From assembly GCA_014925825.1 (NCBI GenBank), contig JACGCK010000015.1, positions 372,001 through 436,000 on the forward strand: a stretch of DNA of 64,000 nt. Direction: 5' to 3'. Source of the DNA: Pholiota molesta (taxonomy: Eukaryota; Basidiomycota; Agaricomycetes; Agaricales; Strophariaceae). The notes below the pieces were generated by a model. The model was given only the letters and a program-made list of their open reading frames with translations. It ran no database searches and was not told the origin of the DNA. The position numbers were made by a program, and so were the translations under genes. How positions within the stretch are numbered: position 1 is the stretch's first letter; each line of letters begins with the position of its first letter. Shown here one piece after another: positions 13,201 to 24,293 of this stretch.

Positions 13201-14176
13201 ACATCTCGGGCACCTGACGAACGTTGGCTTCTCCGCTGAGCACGGTGGGTTCGTTAAGGAGCGTGGAAGCTCGCAGTGGACGAATTTCACCAAGAACCTC
13301 GATATGAGCTGGATGGCAGAGGTCGAAGAGATTTTCAGTATTATACGGAGGTATGTCGACGTTGACTTCCTTTTGATTGGGTGTATGGGCTGACATCTCT
13401 GCGTTCTAGCGTACGACTGGAAGCCACATTGAGATGAAGAAGAGTTCCATTACTTGGCATTATCGTGCCACCGACCCAGAATGGGGGTAAGACTTGTCCT
13501 TCACTTTACCCTGTTTCCCTCTAATCTGATGCAATATTTTTGATAGACAATTCCAATGCCGCCAGTGTCAGGACTTGTTGGAGAACAATCTGGCGCACAA
13601 GAGCCCATAGAGGGTAGCCCTCTCCCTTTCTGTCGGATGTAACCTGGGAACGATGAGCTGATACTCTAATGTTTTAGTCCTTGTCGGCAAGAAGAATCTG
13701 AAGTTCGACCAATCGCAGTTAACAAGGTTGTAGTCTCTCGTAATCATTCAATTGTTTGTCGTGTTAATACTGCGGATTCCAGGGTGAAATTGTCAAGCGC
13801 ATCTTGTATCAGAACCCAGATGCGGACTTCATCTTCTGCGCTGGTGACGATAAGGTATGATTTACCCGACCTTTTCGGACTATTTTCTACATATTTTCGC
13901 ATTCTCTCAGACGGATGAAGACATGTTCCGCGCTCTTCTCCTGTTCCCTCCCGGCGTCAAGAAAGTGACCCTTCCAGCGCCAGTGTCTGTAACACTTGTG
14001 GACGACCCCAAAGCGCAGCCAGTCGAGCTCAAGATAGAGTCTGAGGCGGTGTTCACCACCGCTGTCGGTCATAGCAGCAAGCGTACCTTGGCCGTATGGC
14101 ATGTGAACACGCCACACGAGGTGGTGGACATATGTTGACATTGGTCAAAGATGTCCCATACCCCGCCTTCAAATGA
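10273..14176 (+). CDS. TPS2: Trehalose-6-phosphate phosphatase, TPS2 type (synthase-like plus phosphatase domain)
   Basis: The protein belongs to the second, dephosphorylating step of trehalose synthesis. The N-terminal half is a GT20 trehalose-phosphate synthase-like domain: GDLIWVHDYHLLLVPK, HTPFPSSEVFRCLP, TYSYSRHFLSTC, KIIVGRDKLDVVKGVLQK, PLRDGMNTTSMEYV. The C-terminal half is a HAD phosphatase with the nucleophile motif FDYDGTLAPI spanning the intron at 12997-13061, and GDDKTDEDMF near the end. Fifteen exons can be placed with GT-AG borders: 10273-10918, 10994-11174, 11290-11378, 11740-11792, 11852-12000, 12057-12168, 12235-12413, 12468-12681, 12752-12996, 13062-13350, 13410-13486, 13547-13613, 13678-13726, 13783-13854, 13911-14176. 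Six single-base deletions break the frame, near 12781, 13165, 13335, 13606, 13702 and 14126. As written the frame stops at 14138; allowing for the last one it ends at 14176. Given its phosphatase motif TPS2 fits better than TPS1. Confidence 0.93.
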
Positions 14177-16626
14177 CACCCGCTTGAAGAAGGGGAAAGA
14201 GAAGGCGAATCTCTGAGCGTATTTTCGGCTTTCCGCATGCCCGCTTCATGCAGCTTTGCGAAGATCGAGATTCGCCTTGTTCACGCGCTTGTTAAGATGA
14301 TGCTTATTTCTTACGACCCAAATAGACGGACATTGTGGCCATTGATACACTTCATATTTTCGCAGTATACATATTATCTAGAAAGATTCATACGCATTTG
14401 TAACAAATTAGTTCTACTCTTGGTATTTTGGTTCCTTCAATCTATTTTTTTTGGTTTTGTGAAGAATTTCGTCACGCACTGCGGACTAGATCAGGCGTAG
14501 CTTCTTCTTACCAAATAGATATTTACCGAAGGAGGGGGTTGCACAGCGCGCATTCCGTTGGGGATATTCACCGTAATAGCGAAGAGCTCAAGTCGAATCA
14601 GTTGTACCACAAAGTATACATGGGAATGAGAGGGATTGAGTGATCCATTCGTGCACCTGTCATAGGGTAGCGACGAGACTCGATGAAGCTCTCTTGAAGC
14701 CTGTTAGTACAAAGAATCCAAACTATAACGTTCAAAGCGGAGTATAGAGGCCGGCCAACGACTTTTGGCGCCCATGGGTCGACGCCAGGGTCGACGGCTC
14801 GGAGTCTGATCCTGGTCTGATCACAAGGTTCAAATAATTCATAGCTCTTGGCGACCCTGCATCTGGAGCTATCCGATGCCCGAGGACCTCAAACAACGAG
14901 ATTTCAAGACGACGAAAGGATATCGCTCTGTAACTCGATTCGAAGGCCACAGAGTATAGAGGATTTGGCAGTCAATACTAATCAAAGGCCTTTAATTGAA
15001 GGATTGCGGATTCCATCTTTGTCTTTCACCATCAGTAGAGCAAGTGCGCCAGATCATGTCAGAAATCGCAGAAGATAAAAGGTAATGTTGCCTTCACAAA
15101 ATCGGCACGTCTCACAATACCCGAGAGGAAGCTTGTGGACTTGAGAGTGTACAAATTTTGAATGTCCGATGTTTGGAATGCATTAGGTGGCATTCTTCAA
15201 AGAAACACCGTTTGAGACAGATATCTAACCTCCTGCTTGAAATTTATGATCAACATCTCATAACAGGCCCCGCAGCATGTAACCGAGCTTCTCCCAGGTA
15301 GTCAGCTCTAATCAGCATCACCACAGAGTTGTGAGTATTTCGTTTGATAAAACATGAACAAAGAACCTGTCGGGAGATTGAAAACAGCATAGAACCATTT
15401 GGATAGCCGCTTGAATCTCTTGCCGTTGTCTAATGCGCAGCACTTGTCACAATAATAGAAATTCAGTGGCGTCTAGTCAGGCAGGGAAATGGCCTGAGAA
15501 GGAAATATTCTACCTTGTCGATGTATCTAAGGCCTCTGAGTCCTTGAATGTTGGCAGTCATTTTGCAGTCATTCCGAGCCCGGTTCTCTTTCCGATGGGA
15601 GAAACTTAGAGCAGTTGAATTAAACGTGAGTAGGTATATCATGAAAGTGTCTCGATATAAATTGTACATTTCTATGTAGGTATACACGCCTATTTTCATT
15701 CAAGATTTTTGACATCTCTAAGAATACTATAATATTTATATGTCCGATATTGGTCCGATATGACTTTCGAATACATAATGTCACTCATTTTATTCGTAAT
15801 GTTCTAACTTCTTTGTAAGATTTTATTTGAATGAATTAGATCCAGGTTTGTACCAATTTTCCAAATCAATCACGCGGTTAGATAGACCAGGAACCCCCAA
15901 TTCCAGAGTTTGATTATCATCCGAGTAGCGCTCTCTGTTGAAACATCAGAGATGCCCGATATCTGAGGCCAGTCTGAGGCAGCAGGCTGCTTCAGACGCG
16001 CACGTTCAACGGTGGCTTCCAGTCACATCGTTCCGTCTTTACCGCTGTTTTGATTTTTGGACATGGCCATCACAAGCCTACTGCTGCGGACTCCGCAACG
16101 CTTGGCGAAATGTCTGATGAGCTTCGTCTTCGGTGCTTTGTACTTAGCGCTTAACTCTCACCACGTAGTATACGGTATACCAGCGCTCGGATCCAAACAC
16201 AACCCTATCGATTATCGATAATCATCTTCCCCCCTATGTAGTAATCCTTACAGACTGGTAAAATTCGTAACCTTAATCTACTCCAGTTTACTGCTGTATG
16301 TACTTCCAAATACGGAGATTTGCACTGCATGGAGCTGATCAATGGTTGGGTGTATTTTGGGGTATTCCGATTTCGTTAACGACAATCAAATAAAATACCA
16401 ATCGGCGGTACATGGCCGCTGGGAACCATGTTAGGGTCCGTTGAAAGTGTCACGGCAGTGCACTATATTTGTTACGTATTAGTATATCAGGCTAAGCCTA
16501 TCCTGCTGCGCACGTCGCTCCATTAATATCCTGGTTGGACTCCACCACCACCTCCAAGGGCTCCAACATTCGCCCTCCCCTCTCCCGATTCCGAGCTATA
16601 GACGGTCTTGCCTATCACGCTTCGCG
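14177..16626. other. Intergenic, AT-rich, no gene recognised
   Basis: About 2.4 kb without a supportable gene. From 15,700 to 15,900 it is strongly AT-rich. Small palindromic runs occur (for example ATTATCGATAAT near 16211) but no transposon ends, RNA gene or conserved coding block was seen. Confidence 0.5.
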
Positions 16627-17989
16627 ATGAAGTTTGGCAAGCTGACCTTGTCGCCCGGCCAGGTGCGCTCGTTTACGATCGTCACCGGGGCGGTGCTGCT
16701 GTACCTCCTGGTCCTCGATCCTCTTCTACGACCCCCGCTGCGCGAAATGACGATCGAGGACTATCTCGAGGCCGAGGGCTCTTCCACCAAAAGCCGTTGA
16801 ACGATACCCAACACACCCATGCCACCACCGCCCCTGTCAACGCCACCACCTCCGCTACTCGCATACTCATCGTGTCTGCGATGTTCCCCCTGGCCAAGGC
16901 GAAGCACTCAAAGGCGACTACGAGAATTGGCTGGGCCAATTCCTAGGCGTCATCACGACCGACATCTACATGTACACGACACCAGACCTAGGGGAGACGC
17001 TCCGACGCGTTCGGGGGGACCTCCTATCACGATGACACGAACTACTCTTCACCGTTCGAGGTCCACCACTGCGGACCTCGAGAGACCTACACGCGGATGA
17101 ACGACATGGACGCGGAGAAGTGGCACCATTCGCCGGGGCTGTACGCCATCTGGAACGCGAAGCCATACTTGCTGAACGAGGCGGTGAACGTGCTGAAGGC
17201 GCAGGGCAAGGTCTACGACTACGCCTTCTGGAACGAGGGGGCAGCTTTCGGCGGGAGCATCACTATAGCGACTGGCCACATCCTGCGCGCATCGACCAGG
17301 TGTTTGGGAGGGGCGTGAGCTGACGGGGCAGAGCACGGAGGACCTGCTGTTCTTCCCCGTGTTCCAGCCCCGTGGAGAAGTTCAAGGACTGGCAGGAAGA
17401 CATGGGGCCCATCGCGAACCCTGTCCAGTTCAGCGAAGGTGTGTATTTTAAAATTTACACAGCTATTTCCGGACACTCACCACGATCGGCCTATTTTTAA
17501 CCAGGCTCTTTCTTTGGCGGCTCCCCCTCCACGGTCGACTGGTTCGACAAGATCTTCTACGCGTACCACAACCACTACCTCGCGCACGGCCTCTTCGTCG
17601 GGATCGACCAGGACATCTTCAACGCGCTCTTCCTCCTCTTCCCCGAGCGCATCTTCACCGTGTGGCTGAACGACCCGCGCGCGCCCGCGCACGCGGGGAT
17701 CGTGCCCAGCCCGAGCCTCGTGCCGAGCCTGGAGCGCGGCTTCCTGGGCGAGTGCGGCGCGGAGTGGTTCTACTACCAGTTCTGGCTCGCGGACCCGCCG
17801 GCGCGCGACGCGATGCGCGGGACGTGGATGCGCGAGGAGCGCTGGCGCAAGTCCGGGTGGTGGCACGCGCGCAAGCTGTGCCGCGTGACGCGGGCGATGG
17901 CGATGGTGGATTTCCTGCGGACATCGTTTGGGGAGAGCTGGAGCCCGCCGCCGCGCGCGGTGTCAGTCCCTGGGATTCATGATGTGTAG
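16627..17989 (+). CDS. Membrane-anchored HtrL/YibB-like protein
   Basis: The start at 16627 gives a short cytosolic tail, one hydrophobic segment (TIVTGAVLLYLLVLDPLL, about residues 15-32) and then the family core, a likely type II membrane topology. Core motifs are RILIVSAMFPLAKAKHS, YENWLGQFLGVITTDIYMYT, SPGLYAIWNAKPYLLNEAV, GKVYDYAFWNE, EDLLFFPVF, GSFFGGSPSTVDW, LNALFLLFPERIFTVWLNDP-type and CGAEWFYYQFWLA. These match the bacterial-named HtrL/YibB family, which is common in Agaricomycetes and often treated as glycosyltransferase-like; the activity is unproven. One intron is clear (17439-17504). The first exon needs about seven frame corrections (near 16784, 16905, 17026, 17035, 17240, 17312, 17367), nearly all explainable as a missing base in a run. 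The last exon is intact to the stop at 17987-17989. Confidence 0.82.
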
Positions 17990-18552
17990 AATAGCTTAGC
18001 TCTGTGGAGGATTGGATGACCGTGGAATGTATTATTACTTACCTGCTATTTACATTTACCCTAATTTCGACATTTGCTTACATTCTTGGATTGATTTAGA
18101 ATGTAATAGAGATGATTAACATGATCCTTTGGTTGAAAATGTTTTGAGGCCAACTGCCATACAGAGCCATTGTGTAGAAAGAGTGTGGATGGCCAAAGGA
18201 ATGTGTGGAATATGGATGTCAAGAGGCAAGAGTCATATGTGTGACTGTCGTTCGCATGGGTCACCCTCAGCAAAAACGCAAAGTCGGGTCATGTCACATG
18301 GCTATCACAGGTATATCTAGTAATGGTCGCGAAATGTGCAGAATGTCTGAGTAAGATCAAGTTAATCCAAGTAGCGCCAATTTCCAAGCGAGCCCATCAA
18401 ATAGCTGGATCTAGGCATTATCATGTCATGCAGATGTCAAGGGAAAGTCGAGCGAATATCACAGTAGATATATGACAAAAGTCAGAGGTTTGTCCCATTA
18501 GTTTCAGGTATTTTCAATGGAATTAGATGTTAGAACAGATATGTTTGTATTG
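17990..18552. other. Intergenic
   Basis: The shared 3' region of two converging coding regions. No gene, RNA or repeat recognised. Confidence 0.5.
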
Positions 18553-19610
18553 CTACTGGTCCTCTTCGTCATCCAATTCCTCTGGGTCCAGTCCACATTC
18601 TTCTTGGGTAAGTAATTGTAAGCCAGGATGCTTCCGTAGTATGTATATCTCTTTTGACAAGACGCCAACCCAGATTCCTACCAATGATTCTATTGCGGTA
18701 ACTTCAAGGACTTCTGGAGCCTGCAGGTTCCATTTTCCTCTGGGAATATGGAAGATCTTCTTTACTTCTTGCAGAGGCGAGTATAGCGCTAGCTTTTGAT
18801 CACCAAATCTTTCTCCGAGCTGATAGAATGCTCGGGCTTCACCAAAAATAAGATTAAATCCATTCCCAGAAGCAGAATTTGTGGTTGGCGTACGCGATGC
18901 CTAAGTAAAGACATAGACTACAGTCAAAGGGTGTAATCTTGTCAAAAATTTCGAGGAGACATACCTCGAACCATTCTGACCGACGGATAGTACGGCTTTT
19001 CTTTCTGCTTAATTGACTGCACAATACATTTCCGTTTACAAGTTTCATTTTTCCCCATCGTCCAATGACATGATCTTTGAGATCTTTCAGAGATTCCGTG
19101 CTGAGACCGATATACTGTGCCACAGCCTTGAGATCGGCGACCAGATCGGGGTTTTCGTGCAGTTTTGTCCATGCTATATTATGCCTTTGCACCAGCTTGT
19201 ATCCTGTCGGTGTAGGCTGTAGATCAACGTCATCTGAGCTGCCAGTGTCATCAGACATTTCCATAGGATAATACAGGCGGATTAGTTTTACCAACTCTCG
19301 TTGGTAGATAAGGTTGGCAAGGTTGGCAAATGGCGCCTTCTTGGACCGAATTTTGTGGCCCATTTCGCCTATACTTCGTTCGACTGTTGCTTGAGACCCT
19401 AGACGGATAGAACCATTCCACTGGATATGAATAGGAACATGAATAAGCTGAAAGATGCAAAGGCGAGCACGATTAATTTTCTCGGGGTCTTGACCAATGT
19501 AGATTAACTCATAGTCCTCAAGAAAGCGAACAATGAGCTGATGGAGATATGCGATTTCATCTTCGTTCCGAGCTACAGTTGTCATCGCAAACTCGATTGC
19601 CTCGACAAGT
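18553..19610 (-). mobile_element. Transposase-derived coding fragment, C-terminal part
   Basis: A spliced frame runs from about 19610 down to the stop at 18553. Exon 1 includes LVRFLEDYE-like start, YIGQDPEKINRARLCIFQLI, GSQATVERSIGEMGHKIRS and PFANLANLIYQRELVKLI. An intron (about 18903-18965, GTATGT to TTTAG) joins it to a second exon containing GEARAFYQLGERFGDQKLA and ending in an acidic tail (DPEELDDEEDQ). The 'ERSIGEMGHKIRS' block resembles the C-terminal region seen in basidiomycete transposase-associated proteins (Tnp2-like). I see no catalytic part. Upstream, the coding frame runs straight into a stop inside the 55-bp palindrome at 19611-19665, so the fragment is probably truncated there. 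Family assignment is an inference from memory of similar sequences. Confidence 0.45.
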
Positions 19611-19665
19611 ATTCATGTATGCGGCGCAGTGGTGACCGGTCACCACCTGCGCCGCATACATGAAT
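19611..19665. repeat. 55-bp near-perfect palindrome
   Basis: The left arm (19611-19637) and right arm (19638-19665) are reverse complements except for one base missing from the left arm (CAGTGG against CAGGTGG). The centre is GGTGACC/GGTCACC with no spacer. It lies exactly where the coding frame of the neighbouring transposase fragment is cut off. Confidence 0.9.
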
Positions 19666-20298
19666 TCTGCTTCCACAAACACAAGAACTGCCGAATTCTT
19701 TTATGGGGCGCACATCTACATGTATAAGCACTGTTTTACGAAAGAATCGATTTTTTTACCGTGTCATTCCGTCAGAAGTTCAGCCTCAATGTTGGTATGG
19801 TCCAAGTTTTGGATCTCCATCAAAACTCATCAAATCTTTTTTTTTTTGTGGGCGCACATCTACTAATCAATACAATTCTAACGCATTTAAAATCGTCGAA
19901 ATCGCCCAGCCGTTCTCGAGATAGTTCGGATGGAAGATTGAACTCGGAGGATTGCCGCGTGTGACGCGTCGTGACCCCACCGCCAAGTTCATTGAAAACG
20001 GCAATAATCTTCGTTGACATGAGCGGTGATTCCTTGCAAAAACGCCAAGTAGCAGGGACCGCAATAAAGGTTATTCAGTTCTATTAGTGTCTAGAATTAC
20101 GGAAGAATAACGCTACAGCAAGAGATCAATCCAATAGTAGATACGTAGCAAGGGAGGTGGGGGTATACTGTAGCTCAAAGCACTGGTTCCGCGAACGTTT
20201 TGCATCGGTAGGAAAAATAAGGCTGCGTAGGCAACTTTTGGTGTATAAGATCATAAATAAATGAGATGGAGCCTCCATCAGTGGCAGCTCAAACGGAA
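19666..20298. other. Intergenic with a 14-bp direct repeat
   Basis: No gene recognised. The 14-mer GGGCGCACATCTAC occurs at 19706-19719 and again at 19850-19863, the second copy directly after an 11-12 base T run. This may be residue of the adjoining mobile element. Confidence 0.5.
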
Positions 20299-21949
20299 TC
20301 AGCGATCCGCCGTGGCGTTTCCGCGCGCGGCGGTGACCTCCTCCGCCTTGTCCACGATGACGACGCCCGTCATCAGCGACGAGAACGCCAGCATCATCGC
20401 CGAGGCGGTGAGCACGGCCCGCCGCGCGTCCGAGACGCCCGTCAGGAGGGACGCGACGACGAACACGTTGAGAGGGACGCGGAACAGGGACGAGAGCTAT
20501 AAATAAAACCGTCAACAATTGGAAAATGTGGAGAAAGCCAGCGGTCGATGACGTACCGTCGCCCGGTGCTCGTTGCTGATCAGGGTGCCGCGGAGCGTGC
20601 CCTGCACGGGGTAGTACATGCCCACGCACGCCTCGAACGCGCAGAAGGCCCAGAAGCGGACGTGCTCGTCGGCCGAGGCGACGCTCGTCGCGAGCGCGAG
20701 CGCGCTCACCGCGCAGACGATCGAGCTCAGCTTCGCGTGCAGCGTCAGCGCCGAGTCCACCCCCGCGGTCTTGCTGTGCGCGCCGTGGCCGTTGGCGTAG
20801 CCGTTGGAGTAGGCGGCCGTGGCGCGGGCGTGGTGCGCGACGATTGCGGTGTATAAGAGCGACCCGAGCATCATGCTGACCATGAACGCGGAGAAGATGT
20901 ATCCCAGGGGGAGGGAAGATGCTAAGGGGGAGGCTTCTTGTAGGGAGGGCACCCAGAGGAAAACGAAGAGGTACATGGAGCCCTCGAAGCATGTTTGCGT
21001 AAGTCCCAGGACGAGGAGGAGGGGATCTGCATATAGATATGAGAACGAGGAAATAATCCCAGAAAACGAGATGCATACCTTTGCGCACGATGCTCCACGC
21101 CTGTCCGAGCCTCTTAACCTGGAACATATCACCACTGGAAACACCACCGCCGCCTCCTCCATAGTTCTCCCCCCACGAAGCGCGAATCACGATCCAGCCC
21201 AACACCAGCAGGGCACCGCTCGCCACGAACGGCGCAGCAAAGTTCCCCGTCCAGCCCACCAGCTGGTTGCTCACCACGCCCGCGCCAGTAGCCACGATCC
21301 CATTGACCAGCGTCGCGCGGCCCATGATCGTCGAGAGATCCGCAGACGGCAGCGCAGAGGCCGAGCCAGCGGAGATGAGCCACGACTCGAATGCGGAGAA
21401 GAGGATGCTGGTGGAGATGCCGCCGAGCACGCGGCCGAGGAGGAGCAGGGGGACGGAGGGGACGAGGATGAAGAGGCAGGCGAGTCCGTACGTCACACAG
21501 AAGACGAGGCAGAGCTTGCGCCGCCCGTGCTGGTCTGCCCACACGCCGACCAGGGGCGCGGCCAGCCCCGCAGAGACGAAGCCGGTCACGAAGAGGACGG
21601 CAACGAGACGTTCGGGGAACCCGTACTGTTCTCTATACAGCGAATACACATATGGGCCTTGCAGCCAGTCCGCACCTGCAAACACCGCGTGTCCAAATCA
21701 GCATTCAGGAGCTCGAAGACGGTGACACGGCTACTGACCCATGACGATCGCGTATACGAGCAGATACTTGCGTGTCAGCGTGGCGAGCGCGCTGCTGCTC
21801 GACTTCCCGCTCTCCAGACGGTCATCCGCGCTGATTTTGCTCTGGAGCTGCTTCGTGCTCTTCGCCACGTATCGATCGGCCGTCAGCGCCAGGAGACAAA
21901 AGACGCCAAGCCCAAGCAGCTGCTGTTCGTAGAATCCAACGGACGGCAT
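20299..21949 (-). CDS. Molybdate-anion transporter, MFS family (MFSD5/MOT2 type)
   Basis: A polytopic plasma-membrane transporter; the MFSD5/MOT2 group takes up molybdate for molybdenum-cofactor enzymes. Four exons with good borders: 21949-21739, 21675-21079, 21026-20557, 20496-20299. The N-terminal exon starts MPSVGFYEQQLLGLG. Family signatures are GADWLQGPYVYSLYREQYGF at the start of exon 2, then GVWADQHGRRKLCL (the MFS loop 2-3 motif), LGRVLGGISTSILFSAFESW, GLTQTCFEGSMYLFVFLW and YYPVQGTLRGTLISNEHRAT. About a dozen hydrophobic segments are visible across a protein of roughly 460 residues, which is the normal length. The full frame is intact, unlike several neighbours. Substrate is inferred from family only. 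Confidence 0.9.
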
Positions 21950-23266
21950 CGCGTGGGTCGATGTGCGTGCGTGCGCGGTTGTAAGCTAAACCTGGGAAGC
22001 TGCAGCCAGTACTTGCTTCCAAGTTGGCTGTGAGATGGAGTGAAAAGTGGGGCGTAGGAGCTGGTAATAGTTGGGTAATAGTATTGACCCACCATCAATG
22101 ATCACGACCTTGTTACAGGCCTGTGGTGCCCGGCACATCTTTCCAATCTCCGAAATCATCGTAGAGGGGCTTAGCGGTTACGACGCTCGCCTCAAATATG
22201 CGCTAACGACATCTGGTAAACTTGAAAACATAAAGGTCGAATCATATTGGATAAGAAGAACGATTTTAAGACAAAACAAAGTTGAAACAAAGAAGGAGAG
22301 GAGCTGTGCATTCAGCGACAACCTTACATCTTTTTAGACTCCGAACATTGCCGCTTCATGCCGTCATCGCCATTTCTAAAAAGCGCCCTCTATACCAGGT
22401 GAAGGAATCCTATACCTTCTGCTAAGATCCCATACAATGGTCACAAACGTAGGGTAATAGGGGCTTTATTACAATGTCATAAATCACCATAAAATGCTCG
22501 GAACACTTCTGACGTTTGCAAGGCAGTTCTACAATAGAATCCATTAGAATGCAAGTAATCATTACAAGGGGTTTGTTGAGCTGAAATTCTACGTGAGGAA
22601 TTTGAGAGTTACAAGTCTTTGGAAAACTTGCGAACACCTTACAAATGAATTCTATTGTAGTCTCTGTCTTGTAGCCGTACAGTTCGTATGATACATAGTA
22701 TTTAACTTTCAAGCAAAAGAGTATTATGTGCCAAAGCAATTCGCGACACAACAACTTGTGAACGTTCAGCAAGTGCGATTTATGCACGTTGGCTTCAGGG
22801 AAAGCGGCTGGAGGATTTGCGCCGAATACTAATACTTGCTTGTACACGACTTGAAAATAGAAACAAAATACAACCCCACTGCACATTTGTGCGCAGCAGG
22901 GGGTTCTCCAGGTGCAAATCTAATAGGCTGCAGATCAGCGGCGCGATATTCATCCTACTCTGAAATTCCGACTCGGATGGTGAGCGGAATGAGGGCACTT
23001 ACCACACACACAAGCTTGGCACTTGATATGCATGCGCCTACTCATGCGCAGCGCGGGATATGCAAACCGTCTTGAGAAAATTTGTAGCAAAACAATCTGA
23101 TTCAAATTCGCAACCAACTCAGTTGAGTGCTTCCTTGCGGCCAAAATGACCGCATTTTATGCGACATTCAAATGAGATGGAATGGCAGAATATCATAGTG
23201 TACAAGAATTATGAATATGATACATTGTGGAGAATGATTAACAAAAGAAAACGAAAACCTCATTCA
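21950..23266. other. Intergenic, contains one copy of a dispersed fragment
   Basis: AT-rich sequence without a complete gene. It holds the minus-strand fragment at 22462-22590 that recurs at 27945-28064 (listed separately). The rest shows nothing I can support. Confidence 0.5.
22462..22590 (-). repeat. Dispersed fragment, copy 1 (possible gene relic)
   Basis: Read on the minus strand this about 120-bp piece matches 27945-28064 on the plus strand. Shared blocks include AACTGCCTTGCAAACGTCAG (copy 2 has one change) followed by AAGTGTT-CGAGCATTTT. In one frame it encodes ELPCKRQKCSEHFMVIYD here and ELSCKRQKCFEHF in copy 2. The peptide conservation with Cys positions kept suggests a fragment of an old coding exon. 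A longer open frame (22886-22422) surrounds copy 1 but has no recognisable domain. Confidence 0.6.
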
Positions 23267-24293
23267 CTAATTCATCACTTGCGCCTCACGGTCTGTCAAA
23301 GGAACATACTGCAGAGAAATGAGAAGCTGTATCAGAAAATCGCTCCACCGAAGAAGCATAGTTTCAACAGACATACCCGAACGGGCATAATATTCTTCTG
23401 CGTGATATTGCCGTGCGCATCTTTGTCGATCTGTTCGATGTACTGCATATCGTCGCCTACGGGGATGAACATCCGTCCGGGCTCGCAAGCTGCTGGATCA
23501 ACGCCTTAGGAACCACGGGGGCCGAAGCACCGACGTGGATGGCATCGTAAGGACCTAAACGAAGACAAGACCAAACGCGGTCAGTCCCAGATCCCGGGCT
23601 AAGCTAAGCCTGGTACAAGCCAACTTCACTCACCACCCGGCGCCCATCCCGCGCGGCCGTCCCCAGTGACCATCACGATCTGCCCGCTGTCCAGCGCCTT
23701 GCCCAGGCCGTCCTTGCGCAGGTTCCGCACGGAGTCGTCGACGAGCTCCTTGATGTGGTCGATCCCGACGACCTTGCTTGTCGGGGACTGGACGAGGTGG
23801 TGGAATACGGCGACGAGGTAGCCGCTTCCGCTGCCCACATCGAGGACTTTGGCACCGGGTTTGAGATAGGGTAGCAGATGCTCAGTGGCGTAAGCGTGCT
23901 ATGGTGGAGATATTTGGATGTGAAGTGGGATGGAAAGGACGGAACGAAATGGACATACCATGTGCGGTGCACTGATAGTGGCATTGTGGCCGATGTATCT
24001 GTCCATAGTCGTCGTCAATGCTATCGTTCTTCCTCATGCCTAGTTGAGCTCGTCAACGCTTACTGCGGGAGTCCTCATATGCCTCATAGCTACGCAAAAC
24101 GTAGTTTGCACGATCAACCGCGCTCATCGCCTGGAACCACAAACAACACATCGATCCTCAGTGAGTGATATTTGGATTTGCGGCGACTGAAACCAGCTAC
24201 GCACAGATATGACTCTGTCCGAATGCAGGATGCCATTCTGCTTCAATTCGCGATGAGCTGCGCGTTCGACTTGCCGGTGCTTCTCCAGGCCAT
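23267..24293 (-). CDS. Protein-L-isoaspartate O-methyltransferase
   Basis: The enzyme repairs aged proteins by methylating L-isoaspartyl residues with S-adenosylmethionine (SAM). The start is MAWRSTGKSNAQLIAN at 24293. Six exons fit: 24293-24205, 24130-24064, 23998-23959, 23898-23634, 23554-23377, 23308-23267. Motifs in order are AMSAVDRANYVL, IGHNATISAPHM, the SAM-binding motif VLDVGSGSGYLVAVFHHL, VVGIDHIKELVDDSVRNL, YDAIHVGASAPVVPKALIQQ and GRMFIPVGDDMQYIEQID, ending PLTDREAQVMN. This is the full PCMT fold at the usual length of about 230 residues. Two single-base deletions disturb the frame, near 24247 (TTGAAG context) and 23479 (CCGG context). Both are probably sequence errors, since flanking codons and splice sites are all conserved. 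Confidence 0.92.
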
